Source: a bacterium | Lineage (GTDB): Bacteria; Oederibacteriota; Muellerivitia; Muellerivitales; Muellerivitaceae | Direction: 5' to 3' | NCBI GenBank assembly: GCA_025980505.1 | Contig: JAICXI010000061.1 | Coordinates: forward strand, 1-7,911 | DNA: 7,911 nucleotides | Part shown: piece after piece, positions 4,828-7,911 of the stretch | Position numbering within the stretch: position 1 is the stretch's first letter | Layout of the letters: each line of letters begins with the position of its first letter | The notes under the pieces: model-generated | The model's input: only the letters and a program-made list of their open reading frames with translations | Databases searched by the model: none | Told to the model about the DNA's origin: nothing | Position numbers and translations under genes: made by a program

Positions 4828-6288
4828 TCAAAGTGGGGAGGACCGGTCGCCGTTGGACAAAACGCCCGACAGTTCCGAATCTCCCACCTGGCGTTTTTCG
4901 CCCGCCGGAAAGTAAGGCCACCAGGTTTCAACCTTGGTTCCCCGCTTGGTCTCGCTGGAAAAAACGATCCGGCCCCCGTGCCAATCCATGATGTTTTTAA
5001 CGATGACCAGGCCCAAACCGGTCCCGAACTTCTCCAGTTTCCTCGCGTTGGTGGCGCGGAAAAACTCCTCGAAGATTTTTTCCTGCTGCTTGGGAGGAAT
5101 GCCGATGCCTTCGTCTTGTACTGAAAACACCAACCAATCCCCTTCCACCCGCAAGTCGGCCAGCACCTTATGCGTCCCGACGGGCGTATATTTCACGGCG
5201 TTGGAAAGCAAGTTGGCGGCCACCCGGTCGAAAGCCTCCTGGTCCGCCCGAAGCCGGACCTGGGGGTCGCCATGGATCTGGAAAGTGATGCCTTTTTGCC
5301 CGGCTTCCGCCTCCACCAACTGGATGTCCTTGACCAAGGTTTCATAAACGTCCACCCATTCCCGCTTGAAGGGCTTTTCGTTCACCTCCAGGCGTGAAAG
5401 CCAGGTCAGGTCGTCGATCAGTTCCAAGAGGGACCAAACGCGTTTTTTGGCCGTTTGGACGGCTTCCAAGGCCTTCTCGTTTTTGCCCGAAAGGGCCTTT
5501 TCCACCGTCGACAGGTCGAAATCCATGTCAATGGCGGGTGTCTTCAATTGGAAAACCACCTGCCGCAGGAACTGGTTCTTGTAAACATCCAGTTGTTGCA
5601 GGTCCGCATTGGCTTCGAAAAGTTTCCGGCTGGCTTCCCTCAGGGCATTTTCCTTCCCCCTCAGGTCCGAGCTCAACCGGGTCAGGAAAAACCAAAGGCC
5701 CACCACTGTCACCGAGTAGGCCAGGAGAATGGAACTCTCCTGGGCCACCGAGAACCCCGGGCCGGGCCAAAAACGCCCCCCCTCGGGATTGAACACTTCG
5801 ACGATAAGGAGGGAAAGGGGCAGCAACAGGGCCAACGCCAGGTAAAAGAGGCTTTCCGACATGGAAAAAATGATGGTACTGATCGCCACATGGAAGATAT
5901 AAAAAAAGAGGAGCGGATTTTGGGCCCCGCCGCTGAAAAAAAGCATCAAGGTCAATAAGGCCAGGTCCGCCATCATTTGGAAATGCAGCAGGATGCGCAT
6001 CTTCTCCTGCAGCCTTTCAGGCGGTTGGGAAGAGGCTTTCAATTGGCGCCAGTAGGCCTGGTAAGCGGCGTTTAAAATTCCCAGCGCGGCAACGCAAAGG
6101 GCCAACCTTCCATACTGGATGGAAAGGGGCAAGAGCCAAGGCCCACCCAGAAGGATCGCGATCCCTCCGGCCACCGCGGCCCACCTTAAGTGGATAAACC
6201 ATCCTAAACGCTGTGCGTGAATTTCTTTTTCAAACGGGGCCAAGACGCCCTCCTTGTCAAAGGTTGCGAAAACCGAAATGCCGAGCAT
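4828..6288 (-). CDS. RegB/PrrB-like membrane sensor kinase with degenerate H-box
   Basis: Numbered from the ATG at 6288 (486 aa): about six transmembrane helices fill residues 28-205. The first contains HLRWAAVAGG, like the LRWxAVxG start of RegB-type sensors. GGAQNPL at 120-126 resembles GGxxNPF, the quinone-binding motif of RegB. A helical linker leads to the dimerisation domain at about 235-305, then an ATPase domain with N-box NLLSNAVKYT (359-368), G1 DEGIGIP (392-398), F-box EEFFR (407-411) and G2 GTGLGL (422-427). The H-box, normally SHELRTP, reads VFQLKTP (245-251) with F246 in place of the phosphorylated His (codon TTC at 5553-5551). Autophosphorylation on the usual residue is therefore impossible. 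No response regulator is adjacent. GGAGAG just before the ATG supports this start; an in-frame GTG at 6345 would add 19 residues but lies directly against its purine tract. RegB-type proteins sense the quinone pool and control respiration genes. A pseudokinase or a sensor with another output is inferred. Confidence 0.88.
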   Translation of the reverse strand: MLGISVFATFDKEGVLAPFEKEIHAQRLGWFIHLRWAAVAGGIAILLGGPWLLPLSIQYGRLALCVAALGILNAAYQAYWRQLKASSQPPERLQEKMRILLHFQMMADLALLTLMLFFSGGAQNPLLFFYIFHVAISTIIFSMSESLFYLALALLLPLSLLIVEVFNPEGGRFWPGPGFSVAQESSILLAYSVTVVGLWFFLTRLSSDLRGKENALREASRKLFEANADLQQLDVYKNQFLRQVVFQLKTPAIDMDFDLSTVEKALSGKNEKALEAVQTAKKRVWSLLELIDDLTWLSRLEVNEKPFKREWVDVYETLVKDIQLVEAEAGQKGITFQIHGDPQVRLRADQEAFDRVAANLLSNAVKYTPVGTHKVLADLRVEGDWLVFSVQDEGIGIPPKQQEKIFEEFFRATNARKLEKFGTGLGLVIVKNIMDWHGGRIVFSSETKRGTKVETWWPYFPAGEKRQVGDSELSGVLSNGDRSSPL

Positions 6289-6392
6289 GGACTCTCCGGC
6301 AGTTCCAAAGGCCGGAAACTTCGGAAAACCATCGGGAATCTCCACCCTCCCTTCCGAGACGGGGCGGCCTTCCTTTCGGTAAATGCAAAATC

Positions 6393-6398
6393 ATCATC
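6393..6398 (-). promoter_or_regulatory. Possible -10 element of the sensor-kinase gene
   Basis: On the - strand GATGAT (4 of 6 matches to TATAAT) would start transcription near 6386. The centre of the perfect TATGA-N6-TCATA site (6427.5) is then about 41 bases upstream, the standard place for an FNR/CRP-type activator that overlaps the -35 region. The leader to the ATG at 6288 would be about 98 bases. Confidence 0.35.
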
Positions 6399-6419
6399 CC
6401 TTGTTGAAAAACTTTTCTT

Positions 6420-6435
6420 TATGACGCAAATCATA
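6420..6435. promoter_or_regulatory. Candidate Crp/Fnr-type operator, perfect TATGA-N6-TCATA (kinase side)
   Basis: TATGACGCAAATCATA is a perfect 5+5 palindrome with the TGA-N6-TCA geometry of FNR/CRP sites. An identical pair of arms recurs at 6811-6826. The Crp/Fnr protein in the window has a matching FNR-like recognition helix. Its position suggests activation of the sensor-kinase gene on the - strand. Confidence 0.6.
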
Positions 6436-6540
6436 CCTTTGACCGCTCGGGCTCGACTTTGGCTTGTGTCCTTCGCGTTCGAAAGGCCCTCTTCCTAAAT
6501 TATTCAGTCCCTCCTCAACCTGAAAGACCCCCAACGCACA

Positions 6541-6556
6541 CATGACACCCATCACA
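6541..6556. promoter_or_regulatory. Candidate Crp/Fnr-type operator CATGA-N6-TCACA (central)
   Basis: CATGACACCCATCACA shares both arms with the site at 4510-4525 upstream of the Crp/Fnr gene. On the - strand an AATAAT hexamer (6504-6499) lies downstream and could be a second, distal kinase promoter, with the site about 56 bases before its start. No + strand gene is clearly linked to it. Confidence 0.42.
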
Positions 6557-6662
6557 AGAACTTCTTCGCCGGTAATTCCAAGCCGGTTCAACCCGCACGA
6601 GGTCAGTTCCAATGAAGCAAGGAAAGAGCCGGAAGAAAAAGTCTAAAAATTTCTCCGCCTTC

Positions 6663-6679
6663 GCCGCCACTATGGCGGC
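6663..6679. repeat. Seven-bp GC hairpin in the divergent region
   Basis: GCCGCCA (6663-6669) and TGGCGGC (6673-6679) pair perfectly around CTA. There is no following T-run. It might be part of a structured RNA or just a palindrome in G+C-rich DNA. Confidence 0.35.
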
Positions 6680-6810
6680 CACGCCATGGTTGAGGCGCCA
6701 TTCTTTCCAGCGTCACCACCACCCGCCGCTTTCCAAACCTATCTTTTCGCCGCCACTGCCTTTGGCATCGTTCCTGCACTTACTTCAAGAGACGCCCCGT
6801 TTTCCATCAC

Positions 6811-6826
6811 TATGAGCAATGTCATA
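6811..6826. promoter_or_regulatory. Candidate Crp/Fnr-type operator, perfect TATGA-N6-TCATA (copper-protein side)
   Basis: TATGAGCAATGTCATA has the same 5+5 arms as 6420-6435 but an unrelated centre, which indicates a conserved protein site rather than a duplicated segment. Its centre is about 40 bases before the predicted start of the copper-protein transcript, consistent with activation. Confidence 0.62.
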
Positions 6827-6845
6827 TTGGCGGACGAGCCTTTAC

Positions 6846-6851
6846 TTTATT
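6846..6851 (+). promoter_or_regulatory. Possible -10 element of the copper-protein operon
   Basis: TTTATT (4 of 6 matches to TATAAT) would start transcription near 6858, giving a ~33-base leader that contains the ribosome binding site. There is no good -35 element; the operator at 6811-6826 occupies that region, as expected for an activator-dependent promoter. Confidence 0.38.
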
Positions 6852-6890
6852 GCAGTAGGCGTCGGGTAAAGAAACCGAAAGGAGATTCCA

Positions 6891-7604
6891 ATGTCAGTTA
6901 CAGCATCCGGGTTAAGGGGAAAAGAAATAAAAAAATCGTTAAGAGGTTTGATCCTCGCACAGGCTGCCATTGCCTTGAGTTTGGGGTCTTTCCTGGCTTC
7001 TTTTGTTTGGGCAGGAAATCAACCGGGCGGGTCGGTGGAGGGTACCCTCCAGGTCAAAAAAACCTATGTGGATTGCACCGGGCCCAAGAGTGACAAGGAC
7101 GTCGTGGTTTACTTGATCCCCCTGGACAAGGCCAAGCTGGCCGCACCCGTCGCGCACGCCAATATGAACCAGAAGGGGCTGAACTTCGTCCCCCACGTCC
7201 TGGCGGTGCAAAAAGGCACCACGGTCGATTTCCTGAATGAAGACAGCGTCAACCACAACGTTTCTTCCCCCTCGTCCTGCTGCCAATTCGACCTGGGCCA
7301 ATGGGGCAAGGGCGTGGTGAAGAGCCATCTCTTCGACGCCGAAGGCGATTCGGTCATCCTTTGCAGCCTGCACCCCGAAATGGCGGCCCACGTCGTGGTT
7401 TTGAACACGCCTTATTTCAAAACCGTGGAACTCGTCACCAATAACGCCGAAAAGAAGCAGTACGCCGACTATTCCATCAAGGGCGTACCGGCGGGGAAAT
7501 ATACCCTGAAGGTTTGGAACAAAAAACTGGTGTCCGAGGACCAAGTGGTGACCGTTACCGACGGCACGGCCACGACCGCGGATATCGCCATCCATAAAAA
7601 GTAA
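6891..7604 (+). CDS. Exported plastocyanin-like type-1 copper protein with C-terminal beta domain
   Basis: The 237-residue protein starts at an ATG with AAAGGAG 6 bases upstream. Residues 1-41 form a signal peptide: basic K14, K15 and R18, a hydrophobic core at 19-40, and a likely cut after VWA (39-41). A cupredoxin domain follows (about 47-172) with the pattern for a mononuclear type-1 copper site: H122 in VNHNV, then C158, H161 and M164 in CSLHPEM. H102 and an adjacent C130-C131 pair are extra potential ligands or a disulphide. Residues 176-236 resemble a carboxypeptidase-regulatory-like beta sandwich (YSIKGVPAGKYTLKVWNKK). Such proteins carry single electrons or bind copper in the periplasm. 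The gene begins an operon with another cupredoxin-type gene 24 bases downstream, and a predicted Crp/Fnr site precedes it. The electron partner is unknown. The copper-ligand reading is strong; the role in respiration is inference. Confidence 0.88.
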   Translation: MSVTASGLRGKEIKKSLRGLILAQAAIALSLGSFLASFVWAGNQPGGSVEGTLQVKKTYVDCTGPKSDKDVVVYLIPLDKAKLAAPVAHANMNQKGLNFVPHVLAVQKGTTVDFLNEDSVNHNVSSPSSCCQFDLGQWGKGVVKSHLFDAEGDSVILCSLHPEMAAHVVVLNTPYFKTVELVTNNAEKKQYADYSIKGVPAGKYTLKVWNKKLVSEDQVVTVTDGTATTADIAIHKK

Positions 7605-7628
7605 CGAAGAACCACCAAGGGGGAGCGG

Positions 7629-7911
7629 ATGAACTCCAAAAAAAGAAACCAATGGCTCTTGGCGGTTGGGATCGTGGCGGCGGCGACTTTGGTCCCCGCC
7701 TTCCGGCCCACCGCCTCCCCCGCCCCCCAACGGCGGGATTTCGACGTGGTCGCCCGCAAATACGCCTATGACCCGCCCATCCTCACCGTGAACCAGGGCG
7801 ACGAAGTCCACATCCGGTTCGGCTCCAAGGACGTGGTGCACGGTTTTTACCTGGAAGGCTACGACATCGACGCGCTGGCCGATCCGGGGAAAAAACAGTT
7901 CGGGTTCCGCC
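7629..7911 (+). CDS. Exported cupredoxin / COX2-like protein, N-terminal part (3' end outside the window)
   Basis: The frame is open to the window edge (94 complete codons). The ATG follows a strong AAGGGGGAG site, 24 bases after the preceding stop, so the two genes are probably cotranscribed. An N-terminal basic stretch (KKR, 4-6) and hydrophobic segment (9-25) act as a signal peptide or membrane anchor. A Pro/Ala-rich linker is followed by a cupredoxin domain (from about 37) with ARKYAYDPPILTVNQGDEV and the strand DVVHGFYLEGYDI (68-80). The latter resembles the first copper-ligand strand of cytochrome oxidase subunit II and nitrous oxide reductase cupredoxin domains; H71 is the likely first ligand. 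The rest of the metal site, which would decide between a CuA and a mononuclear centre, lies beyond the window. Together with the upstream plastocyanin-like protein it suggests a periplasmic copper electron-transfer module. Confidence 0.8.
   Translation, partial: MNSKKRNQWLLAVGIVAAATLVPAFRPTASPAPQRRDFDVVARKYAYDPPILTVNQGDEVHIRFGSKDVVHGFYLEGYDIDALADPGKKQFGFR

Larger units (their letters stand above)
6289..6890. other. Divergent regulatory region between sensor kinase and copper-protein operon
   Basis: These ~600 bases separate divergent genes and contain no gene I can support. An ATG-started frame at 6612-6815 (67 codons, His/Pro-rich) has only a distant GAGG and runs into the operator at 6811, so I left it out. 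The region carries three TGA-N6-TCA palindromes, predicted promoters at both ends, and a hairpin at 6663-6679. It is long for a simple divergent promoter, leaving room for a small RNA or a second promoter. Confidence 0.55.

Noticed and set aside
6289..6345. Upstream GTG start for the sensor kinase (19 more residues)
   Set aside because: Its purine tract touches the GTG with no spacing, while the ATG at 6288 has GGAGAG at a usable distance; not excluded outright.
6394..6612. 72-codon - strand frame upstream of the sensor kinase
   Set aside because: No ribosome binding site, no recognisable motif, and it overlaps two predicted operators and the likely kinase promoter.
6612..6815. 67-codon + strand frame starting with ATG in the divergent region
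   Set aside because: Only a distant GAGG precedes it, the composition (His/Pro/Leu runs) has no motif, and its end overlaps the perfect operator at 6811-6826.
6939..7841. 300-codon - strand frame opposite the copper-protein genes
   Set aside because: Antisense shadow produced by codon bias of two well-supported + strand genes; His/Gly/Val-rich with no recognisable domain.

Overview
The window is a piece of a G+C-rich bacterial chromosome with mostly well-spaced genes. Nothing in it identifies a phylum securely: the proteins belong to families spread across many free-living bacteria. There is no sign of a phage, transposon, CRISPR array, rRNA or tRNA.

Layout. The + strand opens with the C-terminal half of a pirin-family protein (1-528). 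A ~1.1 kb stretch follows that is almost gene-free and contains one possible small protein with a strong ribosome binding site (981-1190). Next come a VIT1/CCC1-type iron/manganese transporter with a histidine-rich N-terminus (1673-2389) and a major facilitator superfamily exporter-like protein (2456-3631). The exporter appears to be read from a leaderless or nearly leaderless transcript. It converges on a Crp/Fnr-family regulator on the - strand (3706-4365), whose intrinsic terminator lies between the two genes. Further along the - strand is a six-helix membrane sensor kinase resembling RegB/PrrB (4828-6288). After a ~600-base divergent intergenic region, the + strand carries an exported type-1-copper (plastocyanin-like) protein with a C-terminal beta domain (6891-7604). 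It is followed 24 bases later by a second exported cupredoxin/COX2-like protein that runs off the window (7629 onward).

The most interesting part is the right half, which looks like a small redox-control locus. The Crp/Fnr protein has an FNR-like recognition helix (V-E-T-x-x-R) and a Cys-Cys-Cys cluster in its sensor domain. Five copies of a palindrome with the FNR/CRP geometry TGA-N6-TCA lie in the two intergenic regions that flank the sensor kinase. Two of them are perfect TATGA-N6-TCATA. One perfect copy sits about 40 bases upstream of a plausible start for the copper-protein operon, and the other sits similarly for the kinase. A scan by eye found only one other TGA-N6-TCA in the rest of the window. 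The inference is a regulon in which this Crp/Fnr protein controls itself, the kinase and the periplasmic copper proteins.

The kinase carries a GGxxNP element like the quinone-sensing motif of RegB and an intact ATP-binding domain. Its H-box, however, reads V-F-Q-L-K-T-P, with phenylalanine where the phosphorylated histidine should be. No response regulator is adjacent. It may therefore be a pseudokinase or an unconventional quinone/ATP sensor, and it is the strongest candidate here for something not described before.
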